36,904 nt of DNA from JAVBME01 sp031552765 (GCA_031552765.1 JAVBME010000018.1:1-36904), one strand, 5' to 3'. Shown: positions 18,086 to 26,410, counted from the stretch's first letter. Notes: generated from the letters alone by a model not told the origin. Numbers and translations: made by a program.

Positions 18086-19140
18086 TGTCCATTCACTTCC
18101 TTAAGTTTTTCCCTGATCATGAAAGCCCTAAAGTCTTGTTCACTACAGGTTTTTTGCAGTTCCCGCATTTTCTTTGCCACATGGTTTGGCCGCGTAGACA
18201 CCATCAACTGGTAAATAACGCTTTTCGGGACAGTTAGAATATGTAAATCTATACCTAACAGCACACGGCTGTAAAGGCCCATCGCTTCGGTATTTTCCAT
18301 GCGGCGGGCGCTCGACAGAACGCCATAAGCCCGCCAGACCATATCTTCCATATCAAGGCGCGACTTACGCAGCAACTGTTGCCGGGCCAGCCGTTCCTGG
18401 GCGGCTATCTGGCGCACCATATCGGTCATACTATCCACCAGCTCGGTCTCACCGCAACCCATAGCAAGTTGATTGGAAACCTGGAAAATATCGCCCAGCA
18501 CTTCGCTGCCCTCGCCGTACATGCCCCGTACATTCAGCCCTACCTGGGCAGCCGCCCGCGCCATGTTGTCTACCTGGCGGGAAAGCACCAAGCCGGGCAT
18601 GTGCAGCATGGCCGTAGCCCGAAGCGCCGTCCCTATATTAGTGGGACAGGCCGTCAGGTAGCCAAGGTATTCGTCAAAAGCAAAATCTACGATCTCCTCG
18701 AGTATATTGTCCACCTCATCGGCGATAGCCAGCGCCCTCGCGAGATCCAGCCCCGGGCGCATCACTTGTATCCGCAAATGGTCTTCTTCGTTGATCATTA
18801 TACTGATAGAGTTGTCTTCGCTCACCAGCACCGCCCGCCCGAGGGCGTTGTCTGCTTGCAGCGGGCTGATGAGGTGTTTTTCCACCAGAACCATCCGGTC
18901 GGAGTCTTTCAGAGCCTCCAATTCCAGCAAACTGAATTCCTGCCCGAACGCCTCCTCCAAAGCCGGCTGCGCTGCGCCTATTTTTCTCAACACCTCAGCA
19001 AGGGCCGCCTCCTGCGCCTGGGAAGGAAAAGGCATGCCAGCCAGGTTTCTCGCCAGGCGCACGCGGCAAGACAACACTACGTCTCCCTCGTTACCGTCCG
19101 CCAGCCAGGAAGGCTGCCCGGACAATACTTTATCTATCAT
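18082..19140 (-). CDS. mcsB: Protein arginine kinase McsB
   Basis: A 352-aa phosphagen-kinase-fold enzyme that phosphorylates arginines on proteins, marking them for ClpC and inactivating CtsR. Visible are SCRVRLARNLAGMPFP (nucleotide/guanidino-loop region), VLVSEDNSI, and CPTNIGTALRA with the catalytic Cys. The start ATG overlaps mcsA by 11 bp. Length is that of the Bacillus protein, so all catalytic elements are present. Confidence 0.96.
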
Positions 19141-19663
19141 CTTTCCCGGCCTCCCCCGCCACCAGCTCTTTTTCCAAAGCCCTTATCTCATCGCGCAGTC
19201 TGGCCGCGTCTTCATACTCCTCTTTCAGCACATGCGACTCAAGGTTGGTCCTGAGTTCCGCCAGGCGGCGTTTCATGCCAAAAGTACCGCTGGCCCGTTT
19301 GGGTATTTTACCGATATGGCGCTTTCGCCCGTGTATATGCTTTATAGTGCGGGCGGCCGCTTTGTCGAAAATTTTATAGCATTCGCTGCAACCAAAGCGT
19401 CCTTTTTCGCCCAGCTTCTCCCTGTCCATGCCGCAAACCGGGCAAACCGCCCCGTCGTCTTCCGGCCTTTGGCTGGGAGTGCCCGGAACATGAAAAAAAC
19501 CTTTCAACAGACTGTCCACAGATACCGGCCCGTCCAAATTGACCGGCAGGCCGCCTATCGCTTTGGCACATTCTATACACAATGAATGTTCGGTTTTATG
19601 GTCATTTACCATCTTGGTCACAAATACTGTCGCAATATTTTTTTTGCATCGTTCGCACAACAT
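19130..19663 (-). CDS. mcsA: McsA, zinc-finger activator of McsB
   Basis: A 177-aa protein with CxxC zinc motifs at CERCKKN and CIECA, a further pair at CPVCG and CSECY, and a C-terminal UVR motif (EEYEDAARLRDEIRALEKEL). In Bacillus it activates McsB arginine kinase and adapts ClpC. It sits 19 bp after ctsR and overlaps mcsB, so stoichiometric co-expression is expected. Confidence 0.93.
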   Translation of the reverse strand: MLCERCKKNIATVFVTKMVNDHKTEHSLCIECAKAIGGLPVNLDGPVSVDSLLKGFFHVPGTPSQRPEDDGAVCPVCGMDREKLGEKGRFGCSECYKIFDKAAARTIKHIHGRKRHIGKIPKRASGTFGMKRRLAELRTNLESHVLKEEYEDAARLRDEIRALEKELVAGEAGKDDR

Positions 19664-19682
19664 TTTATTTACCCCCTAAAAA

Positions 19683-20105
19683 TCAGCTATTGCCCGCCAT
19701 TTGGTGCAATGCTTCGCGCAGCAAAGCGAATTGATCTTTCTTCCCTAGATAATTTGCGCTTATCTCCAGCATATAATTCAAAAGCGCCGCTTCGCGGCGG
19801 CTTATCACTCTGGCCTCGGCCAGGCGTTCCACCACCTGCGTCACAGTCTCACTGCTTTCCTGCTGTTCTTTGACTTCCGGGACAATACTGACAATACGCA
19901 CAAACCCGCCCGCGCCGCGCCGCGACTCTACCACAAACCCGCGGTCAGGCGTAAAGCGCGTGTTGAGGACATAACTTATTTGAGACGGCGCGCAACTCAG
20001 TTCTACCGCCAGGTCGTTCCTGCGCATCAGAACATGGCCTTCCTGGCTATTTATCAACTTGCCCAAAATAAATCTCTCTATAAAATCAGCCAGATTATTA
20101 CCCAT
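19683..20105 (-). CDS. ctsR: Transcriptional repressor CtsR
   Basis: A 140-aa winged-helix repressor of the class III heat-shock genes clpC, clpP and its own operon. Visible are NLADFIERFILGKL, the DNA-binding segment RRNDLAVELSCAPSQISYVLN, the glycine-rich wing (VESRRGAGGFVRI) and the C-terminal helix region. The ATG at 20105 is preceded by GGAGGGG; the frame to 20135 adds ten residues with no ribosome-binding site. First gene of ctsR-mcsA-mcsB-clpC-radA. Confidence 0.95.
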   Translation of the reverse strand: MGNNLADFIERFILGKLINSQEGHVLMRRNDLAVELSCAPSQISYVLNTRFTPDRGFVVESRRGAGGFVRIVSIVPEVKEQQESSETVTQVVERLAEARVISRREAALLNYMLEISANYLGKKDQFALLREALHQMAGNS

Positions 20106-20163
20106 AGCTAGCACCCCTCCACAAGACATCATCATCTTATCCGATAATTATATATCTGTATAT

Positions 20164-20192
20164 ATTATATTTGACTTTTTGACTTTTAGCAA
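20164..20192 (-). promoter_or_regulatory. ctsR operon promoter
   Basis: TTGCTA (20187-20192), a 17-bp spacer and consensus TATAAT (20164-20169). The entire spacer is filled by the two AGTCAAA repeats, so repressor bound there would block RNA polymerase. Confidence 0.75.
20170..20184 (-). promoter_or_regulatory. CtsR-type operator with atypical spacing
   Basis: Two direct AGTCAAA heptads (minus strand) separated by one base. The established CtsR site is RGTCAAA-NAN-RGTCAAA, with a three-base gap and a 10-bp period; here the period is 8 bp. Placement inside the ctsR promoter supports autoregulation, but the spacing is unusual. Confidence 0.65.
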
Positions 20193-20211
20193 GAAAAAAT
20201 TTTTCCTTGCT

Positions 20212-20246
20212 AACAAGCGGTTGCGGCTCAGCCGCAACCGCTTGTT
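20212..20246 (-). terminator. Strong hairpin after aqpZ
   Basis: A perfect 16-bp stem (20212-20227 with 20231-20246) with loop TCA lies 16 bp past the aqpZ stop. The T run on the minus strand is not adjacent but follows a second small AT-rich dyad at 20187-20211, so this may act as a two-part terminator insulating the ctsR promoter. Confidence 0.65.
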
Positions 20247-20261
20247 TACCAGAAAACAACA

Positions 20262-20930
20262 TCAATTTTCACTGCTCTTATTCAGGCAATTAAAAACAAA
20301 AGCCGCTAAGGCTGCACCGGCCAAAGGCGCTACTATGAAAATCCACAAGCAGGACAAAGCCTCGCCGCCGGCAAACAAGGCGGGGCCGATGCTGCGGGCC
20401 GGATTGACCGAAGTGCCGGTCAGCGGTATCCCGACGATGTGTACAAAAGCAAGCGTCAGCCCTATCACTATGCCGGCCACGCCGCCTTTCGAATCATCCG
20501 AAGTCACGCCCAAAATTGTGTAGACAAAAATAAAAGTAAGTATTATTTCCACAAAAACCGCGCCGCCAAGGCCAACAGCGGCAATGCCGTTAGTCCCGAG
20601 GCCTCCGGTCAGGTCTTTAACACCAAAACCGACCAAGACCTTTAACATAGCGCCGCCTGCTATAGCACCAGCTACCTGCGCTAGAACATAACCAAAAAAA
20701 TCCACTCCACTGAGTTTTTTATTCAAAAAAACCGCCAGGGAAACGGCCGGATTGATATGACAGCCGGAAACGCCTCCTATAACATAAGCGGTAGCCACGA
20801 TGGACAGGCCAAAAGCCAGAGCTACCGCCAAATGGCCGCCCTGCACCTCACAGCCCAAGACTATAGCGCTGCCGCAACCCATAAAAACCAATATACATGT
20901 ACCAATGAATTCCGCCACATATTTTTTCAT
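20262..20930 (-). CDS. aqpZ: Aquaporin Z-like water channel
   Basis: A 222-aa MIP-family channel with six transmembrane segments and two pore half-helices carrying NPA motifs (HINPAVS and SVNPARS). The selectivity filter reads as in E. coli AqpZ: Phe in LAFGL of helix 2, His in FVHIVGIPLTGTS, Thr before the second NPA and the Arg in NPAR. This favours water over glycerol transport. It has its own promoter (21012-21041) and a terminal hairpin, so it is a single-gene unit. Confidence 0.94.
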   Translation of the reverse strand: MKKYVAEFIGTCILVFMGCGSAIVLGCEVQGGHLAVALAFGLSIVATAYVIGGVSGCHINPAVSLAVFLNKKLSGVDFFGYVLAQVAGAIAGGAMLKVLVGFGVKDLTGGLGTNGIAAVGLGGAVFVEIILTFIFVYTILGVTSDDSKGGVAGIVIGLTLAFVHIVGIPLTGTSVNPARSIGPALFAGGEALSCLWIFIVAPLAGAALAAFVFNCLNKSSEN

Positions 20931-20965
20931 ACCGCCAGCCTGCCTTTCTCATATCCTACTAGATA

Positions 20966-21000
20966 ATACGGGCGCTGTTTCCAAAAAACAGCGCCCGTAT
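20966..21000 (-). other. Perfect 15-bp hairpin in the aqpZ 5' leader
   Basis: ATACGGGCGCTGTTT pairs perfectly with 20986-21000 around a 5-nt loop. It lies between the predicted aqpZ start of transcription (about 21005) and the ribosome-binding site, so the aqpZ transcript would begin with it. It could equally terminate the upstream permease, but no T run follows on the minus strand. Confidence 0.6.
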
Positions 21001-21011
21001 CTATTATGTAT

Positions 21012-21041
21012 ATTTTACCATAGCGGCTAAGATAAAAGCAA
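21012..21041 (-). promoter_or_regulatory. Candidate aqpZ promoter
   Basis: TTGCTT (21036-21041), an 18-bp spacer and TAAAAT (21012-21017) in the gap between the permease and aqpZ. Confidence 0.5.
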
Positions 21042-21077
21042 TAGCATGCTTACTATTTTGCAACAAAATGACTTCAC

Positions 21078-22454
21078 CTATTTCAACAAGAGAGCCAACA
21101 GCATAATAAAAGAGCTGCCGAGAAAAAAATACCACAGGCTGAATACGCGGTTCCACTTGAAACCCACCTCGTAAACCGATACGTCGAGATATTTTGCCGC
21201 GGTAAGCACTATGCCGGCAAAAGGCGATATAGTATAAGCTGGCGCCGCCCCAGCCAATAAAGCCATAGTAATAATGGCGGGAGAAAAAGCTGTGTGAAAA
21301 GACGTAAGCATTTTGCCCAAAAATACTAGTATGATAAAAGGATGCAGACCGGTAAAAGAAAGTAAAAAAACGATGACGGAGATTATTGGCAAGAGAAAAA
21401 CACCTGTGGATTCGGCCATCATGGCAACATACGGAGCAATATGCTGTAAAGCGCCGGAGTTTTCCAAGGCTTTGGAAAAAAAGCCCAAAGACGCGTAAAG
21501 AACTGCCAGATCGGCGGTTTTTACCAGCCCCACATTAACATATTCACTTACTGCCGCTTTAAAGCCGGGGTGCTTAAAGAAAAACGCCAGCCAGCAAGAC
21601 GACAATATCAAACAAGAAAGCATTACCTGGGAAGTATTGTTGCCTATTTTCAAGTAATCGAACAGCATTATCATCAAAATGAGCACTAGGGCAAGAAAAA
21701 CAATGAAGCCAATTTTAGCGTATGCCTTGCCCGCCATACGGCTGTCATCCATATCATCCACCCCTGCTGCGCTCAGCCTTTCGTCACTCAGATAAGGCAA
21801 CTGAACAAAATATGATATGGTAAGACCCAAAGCGGCCAAAGCCAGGCCCATAAAAAACACTTCGCTCCAGGCTGCGCCCGTGGCGCTTATCGCCAGCAGC
21901 ATATTCACCGCCCCCGGCGCCCATATACCCACCATCGCCTGCCCGCGGCTGAAAGCCGTCCCGGCAAAACGCTTGTAATCTTTTACGATCTTAGAAAGAG
22001 GCTCGCTCATAAGCGAAACCATGACCGGAACCGTGCCGAACAGCAAAAAACTGGCAAACAGATGCCCCACCAGCATCGTAAAAATAAATAACGTCCGTTC
22101 ATTTTTGAAGTTGCGCAATATCAAATACTGTAAACTTACGCCGTAATCACTGAGTTTTATCGGTATGGTAAAAAGCTGCATTATAGCAAGTATCCCCGCT
22201 ATGGTCAGCATATAATTAGCGCCGTCCACCCAGGAAGACAAACCCTGGCGGCTATAAATATTCATAGCCGCCCCCAGCAATAAAAAAACCACCGTCATTT
22301 TTTTAAAGCCATCGCTCATCATAGCGTAAGTAAAAAAGAGCAACGAAATCCCCATCAATGCTATAAGCGGCTTAAAATCATATATTTTCAGCAAAGACAG
22401 CATCTGTGCCGCTGAAATCGCCAGCACCAGCCCGGCGCATACCTTTCCCCTCAT
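21078..22454 (-). CDS. Polytopic membrane permease, ion-transporter superfamily-like, substrate unknown
   Basis: A very hydrophobic protein of about 458 aa with around 11-12 predicted transmembrane segments in two halves joined by a charged loop (near QLPYLSDERLSAAGVDDMDD). The C-terminal region FTGLHPFIILVFLGKML and SPAIITMALLAGAAPAYTISPFAG has the re-entrant-loop character of IT-superfamily carriers such as DcuC or CitMHS permeases, but I do not recognise a specific family. The open frame reaches a TTG at 22499; I prefer the ATG at 22454 because the promoter at 22509-22538 would place the start of transcription at about 22502, leaving the TTG almost leaderless. GGGAAAGG lies upstream of the ATG, with slightly long spacing. 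Confidence 0.7.
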   Translation of the reverse strand: MRGKVCAGLVLAISAAQMLSLLKIYDFKPLIALMGISLLFFTYAMMSDGFKKMTVVFLLLGAAMNIYSRQGLSSWVDGANYMLTIAGILAIMQLFTIPIKLSDYGVSLQYLILRNFKNERTLFIFTMLVGHLFASFLLFGTVPVMVSLMSEPLSKIVKDYKRFAGTAFSRGQAMVGIWAPGAVNMLLAISATGAAWSEVFFMGLALAALGLTISYFVQLPYLSDERLSAAGVDDMDDSRMAGKAYAKIGFIVFLALVLILMIMLFDYLKIGNNTSQVMLSCLILSSCWLAFFFKHPGFKAAVSEYVNVGLVKTADLAVLYASLGFFSKALENSGALQHIAPYVAMMAESTGVFLLPIISVIVFLLSFTGLHPFIILVFLGKMLTSFHTAFSPAIITMALLAGAAPAYTISPFAGIVLTAAKYLDVSVYEVGFKWNRVFSLWYFFLGSSFIMLLALLLK

Positions 22455-22508
22455 TGCAAACAAAAACCTTTCCCATGCACTTTTTATTCGTCTAAACAAT
22501 TCTTACTA

Positions 22509-22538
22509 ATTATAATGCGCCTATTCGGCCTGTGTCCA
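22509..22538 (-). promoter_or_regulatory. Permease promoter
   Basis: TGGACA (22533-22538), an 18-bp spacer and consensus TATAAT (22509-22514). Confidence 0.55.
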
Positions 22539-22573
22539 CTCAAAATACTTTATTTATTGCTGTTTATAGAATA

Positions 22574-22607
22574 AAAAAACTTGGGAGGCAAATCTCCCAA
22601 GTTTTTT
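22574..22607 (-). terminator. Intrinsic terminator of fprA
   Basis: A perfect 14-bp stem, AAAAAACTTGGGAG (22574-22587) with its complement at 22594-22607, contains T runs on both strands. It begins 3 bp past the fprA stop. Confidence 0.9.
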
Positions 22608-22610
22608 GCT

Positions 22611-23795
22611 TTATTTTCCTATCTTTTCACAGGCTTTGAGAGCAAAATCGTAACCAAATTTCTCGCAGGCCGCAGCCTCTTTTTCGTCCGGCGTCCAGTT
22701 TACGGCAAGACCGGGCTCCAGTTGCATGCCGGTCTTTTGCAGCAGTTCTTCCATATCCTTTTGCGCGCCGCCGCTCCAGCCGTAAGTGCCAAAAGTCGCG
22801 GCAAGCTTACCGGTAGGTTTCAACCCTTTAAAATAGGTCAACAGTCCGCCCATGACCGGCATCATACCATAATTCAAAGTTGAAGAGCCAAAAATCACAC
22901 CGGCCGACATCAGCATATCGGCTGCAATATGGCTTTGGTCGGAAGCCGACAGCTTATATAGCCTCGCCTCCGCCCCGGACTTACATACTCCCTCAAAAAC
23001 CGCACGCGCCATTTTCTCCGTGCCGCCCCACATGCTTTCATATACTACCAAAACCTTTTTGCACACTTTACCGGAGCCCCAGTCCTGGTAGCGGGCGATT
23101 ATTTTGTCTATATGCGACCGCCAAATAACGCCGTGGCTTGGACAAATGGCCTTTATAGAAAGCGCGGACGCTTTAGCCAGAGCCGGCCCGACCAGTTTGC
23201 TATACATCATCAGTATGTTGGCGTAATACTTTTCCGCTTCATACAAAATATCCTGCAAATCATTGCTGTCATCAAACGGGCTGCCGGTGCATATGTGCTG
23301 GCCGAAAGCGTCGTTGGAAAAAAGTATCTCTTTTTCCGGCAGATAGCTGGCCATCGAGTCCGGCCAGTGCAGCATGGGGAAAGGAATGAACTTTAGCGTG
23401 TTTTCCCCCAAGCTCAGACTGTCGCCTTCCTTGGCGATTTTAAAATCAAACTTGCCGTAAAGCTTTTCCGCCTCCCGGGCGCCAGCCGCGCTGATAATGA
23501 TCTTCGCTTTGGGCAGCTTTGCCATCACCGCCGGCAAAGAACTGGCGTGGTCGTTTTCCACATGGTTCATCACCACATAATCGATCTTGGCCGGGTCAAC
23601 TATAGCCGCAACCCTTGCCAGCAGCTCCTCGGCAAACGGCTCGCGCACCAGGTCGACAAGACAGATTTTTTCATCCACTATCAAATAAGAATTATAAGTC
23701 ACGCCGCGCGGCGTATTATAACCGTGAAAATCGCGTTTTATCCAGTCCTGGCAGCCTACATAATATATTCCTTTGGCAATCTCTATCTTATTCAA
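22611..23795 (-). CDS. fprA: Flavodiiron protein FprA (A-type flavoprotein)
   Basis: A 394-aa soluble enzyme that reduces O2 to water (and in some members NO to N2O), protecting anaerobes. The N-terminal metallo-beta-lactamase-like diiron domain shows HVENDH (HxExDH, about residues 79-84), HWPDSM, SNDAFGQH and CPSHGVIW as metal ligands. The C-terminal flavodoxin domain (from VLVVYESMWGGTEKMA) binds FMN. Electrons probably come via rubredoxin-type proteins. Translation must start at the TTG at 23795, because a TGA in frame lies just upstream; AGGG is about 10 nt before it. It has its own promoter, divergent from the 44-aa gene. Confidence 0.95.
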   Translation of the reverse strand: MNKIEIAKGIYYVGCQDWIKRDFHGYNTPRGVTYNSYLIVDEKICLVDLVREPFAEELLARVAAIVDPAKIDYVVMNHVENDHASSLPAVMAKLPKAKIIISAAGAREAEKLYGKFDFKIAKEGDSLSLGENTLKFIPFPMLHWPDSMASYLPEKEILFSNDAFGQHICTGSPFDDSNDLQDILYEAEKYYANILMMYSKLVGPALAKASALSIKAICPSHGVIWRSHIDKIIARYQDWGSGKVCKKVLVVYESMWGGTEKMARAVFEGVCKSGAEARLYKLSASDQSHIAADMLMSAGVIFGSSTLNYGMMPVMGGLLTYFKGLKPTGKLAATFGTYGWSGGAQKDMEELLQKTGMQLEPGLAVNWTPDEKEAAACEKFGYDFALKACEKIGK

Positions 23796-23858
23796 TCACT
23801 TCACACCCTTTTCGCATTATTTGAACAGTTAAACCATAACTATTATCGTCCAATTTTT

Positions 23859-23887
23859 ATTATACATTATTTCAGCACGGCGGTAAA
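23859..23887 (-). promoter_or_regulatory. fprA promoter
   Basis: TTTACC (23882-23887), a 17-bp spacer and consensus TATAAT (23859-23864), giving a leader of about 55 nt. Confidence 0.6.
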
Positions 23888-23903
23888 ATAATTGCCTGTT
23901 ATA

Positions 23904-23932
23904 TTTACAAAAGGCTATATAGGCATTATACT
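23904..23932 (+). promoter_or_regulatory. Promoter of the 44-aa membrane protein gene
   Basis: TTTACA (23904-23909), a 17-bp spacer and TATACT (23927-23932) on the plus strand, each one base from consensus. Back to back with the fprA promoter, 17 bp apart. Confidence 0.7.
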
Positions 23933-23987
23933 TAACTCAACAGGAAAACCCGGGCCACGGCCTTAATATAAGCGTTGAGGAAAAACC

Positions 23988-24122
23988 ATGAAAAAACACA
24001 TGTATACCTATCATTACTTCCGCTACCGCAGTATCGAGAAAGACAGCAAAACCATGCAGTATCTTTTTGAAGGCATTATCTGCGCCAGCATATTATTTTG
24101 TTTGTGTGTGGTTTTCTCTTAA
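23988..24122 (+). CDS. Small single-pass membrane protein, 44 aa, function unknown
   Basis: The only plus-strand gene I can support. It begins MKKHMYTYHYFRYRSIEKDSK, a basic, Tyr/His/Arg-rich N-terminal half, and ends in one transmembrane segment of about 16 residues (GIICASILFCLCVVFS) containing three cysteines. GAGG lies 8 nt before the ATG, a good promoter is 56 bp upstream, and an intrinsic terminator begins 20 bp after the TAA, so it looks like a complete transcription unit. Topology by the positive-inside rule would keep the N-terminus in the cytoplasm. No homologue is recognised. Divergent position relative to fprA hints at, but does not prove, an oxygen-stress link. Confidence 0.68.
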   Translation: MKKHMYTYHYFRYRSIEKDSKTMQYLFEGIICASILFCLCVVFS

Positions 24123-24141
24123 ACAACTTGTGTAGACAACA

Positions 24142-24170
24142 AAAAAACCGGACTGTTCGTCCGGTTTTTT
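24142..24170. terminator. Bidirectional intrinsic terminator
   Basis: AAAAAACCGGAC (24142-24153) pairs perfectly with GTCCGGTTTTTT (24159-24170) around TGTTC. A T run follows on either strand, so it terminates both the 44-aa gene (plus) and the YjfB-family gene (minus). Confidence 0.9.
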
Positions 24171-24182
24171 CATTTGTGTTGG

Positions 24183-24392
24183 CTATATGGATATATCCAG
24201 CAGGCCGCCCAATGCGGGGTCTAAAGAGACATTTGGCGCCGAGGCGCCGCCGTCATCCATCATCTCCAGGACGTCTTGCCCGGATTGTTGCATCTGGTCG
24301 AGCGCCATCTTCATCACGCCCATATTTACATTATCGCGCAAAGCCTGCTGCTTCATATTCACAGCCATCGAAACCATCGGATCTATGCCCAT
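24183..24392 (-). CDS. YjfB-family protein (putative motility-associated small protein)
   Basis: A 69-aa protein with the pattern SMAVNMKQQALRDNVNMGVMKMALDQMQQSGQ, a Met/Gln-rich amphipathic helix, followed by LEMM and a low-complexity tail. This matches the YjfB family of Firmicutes, annotated as putative motility protein on weak grounds. The ATG at 24392 has AAGGGG 8-9 nt upstream, preferred over GTG at 24401. No other flagellar gene is in the window. Confidence 0.7.
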   Translation of the reverse strand: MGIDPMVSMAVNMKQQALRDNVNMGVMKMALDQMQQSGQDVLEMMDDGGASAPNVSLDPALGGLLDISI

Positions 24393-24470
24393 TGGACTCA
24401 CCCCTTATCCTTGCCTGCGGCAGGGATTTTTTGTTTCTTGCTTATATTATCGTACAAAACTTCCGATTTG

Positions 24471-26369
24471 TTAAGTGTTTTTTTCTTGTTCCTGCAAAAG
24501 TTTTTCCCATTTTTCCAGTAACCCGTCTATAACGCCCTTTATCTGCGCGTGTTCATCAGACAAACGGCGGCTTGACTCCATATCGGCATGTTCGCCCGGG
24601 TCGGCCAAACGCCTTTCCAACACCTGCAAAAGCCCCTCCTGTTCGCGCAGCGAAAGCTCCACTGCCGCAAGCTGTCGCTCTACATCCTGCCCACTGCGCC
24701 GGTTTTGTTTATTGAGACTTTTCTCCGCAGCCGTATTTTTTAAGGCAACTGTTTTGTCAAGAAGGTTATTGGCATTATCTTCTTTCTTTTCTCTGTAATA
24801 AGCATAACCGCCGTTAAAATCACGTAGCCTGCCGTCTTCTATCTCCCAGACCCGGCCGGCGATCTTATCGAGAAAATACCGGTCATGGCTAACCGCCAGC
24901 ACCGTACCCGGCCAACAGCAAAGAGCCTCTTCCACGACTTCGCGCGCTTTTATATCAAGGTGGTTGGTCGGCTCATCTAAGAGAAGAAAATTAGCGCCGT
25001 CCAGCAGCAACTTCAAAAGAGCAAGGCGCGCCCGCTCGCCGCCCGACAAAGCATCCAGGGTTTTCATGGCGTCATCACCGTGAAAAAGCATGCCGCCCAG
25101 GAGTGTACGCGCTCTTGTCTCCTCAAGGGCATAGCTATTCATCATTTCCGCCAAAAGTGTTTGCCCGCCAAACAGACCTTTATGCTCCTGGGAAAAATAG
25201 CCAACCTTGACCCGGCTGCCCAGCCTCGAGGCGCCGCTGACCGCCTGGAGTTCCCCGGTTATCGTCTTTAAAAGCGTGGTTTTCCCCAGTCCATTGGCGC
25301 CGACCAAAGCTACCTTTTCCCCCTGGCGCAGCAAGAGATCAAGGCCGCCTAGTATCCGCTTTTTATTATAGCCTACGGCCAGGTCTTCTAGCACCAACAC
25401 CTTTTCCGCACAGGGCGGGGGGGCAGGCAACAGCAGCCTGAAACCTGACGCCTTAATAGGCTGCGCTATGCGCTCCAGACGGGACAGCTGGCTTTCGCGG
25501 CCGCGCGCCTGTTTGCTTTTTATCCCTGCTTTATAACGTCTGATATATTCTTCGGTTTTTGCTATATGTTCCTGCTGCTTTTCATACGCAGCCTGCTGCG
25601 CGGCATCTTCTTCCCGCCGCTGACGAGCATAATGGCTGTAATTGCCCCGGTAAACTTTCAACTGTCCGCCTTCCATCTGGAATATCTTTCCTACCGTACG
25701 GTCGAGGAAATAGCGGTCGTGCGATACCAGCAGCAGGCCGCCCTGGTATTCCGACAGGTATTTTTCCAGCCATTCCGTCATTTGTATATCAAGATGGTTG
25801 GTCGGCTCGTCCAAAAAAAGAAAATCCGGACGCCCCAAAAGCGCGCCGGCCAGCAATATCCTGGTCTTTTGGCCGCCGGAGAAGCTTTCTGCCGGCCGGG
25901 GAAAATCATTCTCGTTAAACCCAAGGCCATATGCCACTTTTTTTATCTCCTGTTCGTACACGTAGCCGCCTTTGTGTTCATAGTCCCTTTCCAGCAGGGA
26001 ATACTGCTGCAAAAGCGCTCCCTGGCGGTTTAGGTCTTCTTCTTCCGCCGCTTCTTTAGTTAAAGCTGATAATTTATCACGCAGCAAAAAAATCTCCCGC
26101 CCAAAAGCCAAAAGATGTTCCCACAAGCTGCCCGCACCTACCGTCCCACCCTGCGCGGCATAGCCCAGCGTCACTCCCGCTCCTATATTTATCCGGCCGG
26201 CATCATATTCTTCAAGACCCAACAAGCAGCGCATCAAGGTAGTTTTACCTTCGCCGTTACTGCCGACAAGGCCGACTTTTTCCTTTTTTTCCAACCGGAA
26301 AGTGACGCCACGGAATATTTCCGCCGCGCCAAAACTTTTTCCCAATCCTTCGGTAATAATATTGGACAT
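24471..26369 (-). CDS. ABC-F family ATP-binding protein (ribosome-associated, Uup/YdiF type)
   Basis: A 632-aa protein with two ABC domains and no membrane segment. Domain 1 has Walker A GSNGEGKTT and signature SFSGGQKTR; domain 2 has GANGLGKTT and LSGGERARLAL. Both carry the ABC-F LDEPTNHLDI Walker B segment. The inter-domain linker (about 240-300) is charged and helical, as in translation-factor ABC-Fs that enter the ribosomal E site. A C-terminal coiled coil (about 550-632) resembles Uup/YdiF. A housekeeping translation role is likelier than antibiotic resistance, but sequence alone does not decide. ATG at 26369 follows GAGGAG; it lies 47 nt after the response regulator. Confidence 0.93.
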   Translation of the reverse strand: MSNIITEGLGKSFGAAEIFRGVTFRLEKKEKVGLVGSNGEGKTTLMRCLLGLEEYDAGRINIGAGVTLGYAAQGGTVGAGSLWEHLLAFGREIFLLRDKLSALTKEAAEEEDLNRQGALLQQYSLLERDYEHKGGYVYEQEIKKVAYGLGFNENDFPRPAESFSGGQKTRILLAGALLGRPDFLFLDEPTNHLDIQMTEWLEKYLSEYQGGLLLVSHDRYFLDRTVGKIFQMEGGQLKVYRGNYSHYARQRREEDAAQQAAYEKQQEHIAKTEEYIRRYKAGIKSKQARGRESQLSRLERIAQPIKASGFRLLLPAPPPCAEKVLVLEDLAVGYNKKRILGGLDLLLRQGEKVALVGANGLGKTTLLKTITGELQAVSGASRLGSRVKVGYFSQEHKGLFGGQTLLAEMMNSYALEETRARTLLGGMLFHGDDAMKTLDALSGGERARLALLKLLLDGANFLLLDEPTNHLDIKAREVVEEALCCWPGTVLAVSHDRYFLDKIAGRVWEIEDGRLRDFNGGYAYYREKKEDNANNLLDKTVALKNTAAEKSLNKQNRRSGQDVERQLAAVELSLREQEGLLQVLERRLADPGEHADMESSRRLSDEHAQIKGVIDGLLEKWEKLLQEQEKNT

Positions 26370-26385
26370 CTTTTCTCCTCATGGT

Positions 26386-26410
26386 AAAATCCCGCCATTT
26401 AAGGCGGGAT
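26386..26410 (-). terminator. Terminator or attenuator between the response regulator and ABC-F
   Basis: An 8-bp stem ATCCCGCC/GGCGGGAT with 6-nt loop is followed by only TTTT on the minus strand. It sits in the 47-bp gap, 7 nt past the regulator stop and 17 nt before the ABC-F start. With no other promoter apparent there, partial read-through would supply the ABC-F gene. Confidence 0.6.

Noticed and set aside
24410..24432. GC-rich dyad with a T run on the plus strand upstream of the YjfB-family gene
   Set aside because: It points in the plus direction where no gene precedes it; on the minus strand no T run follows, so it is not a terminator for ABC-F.
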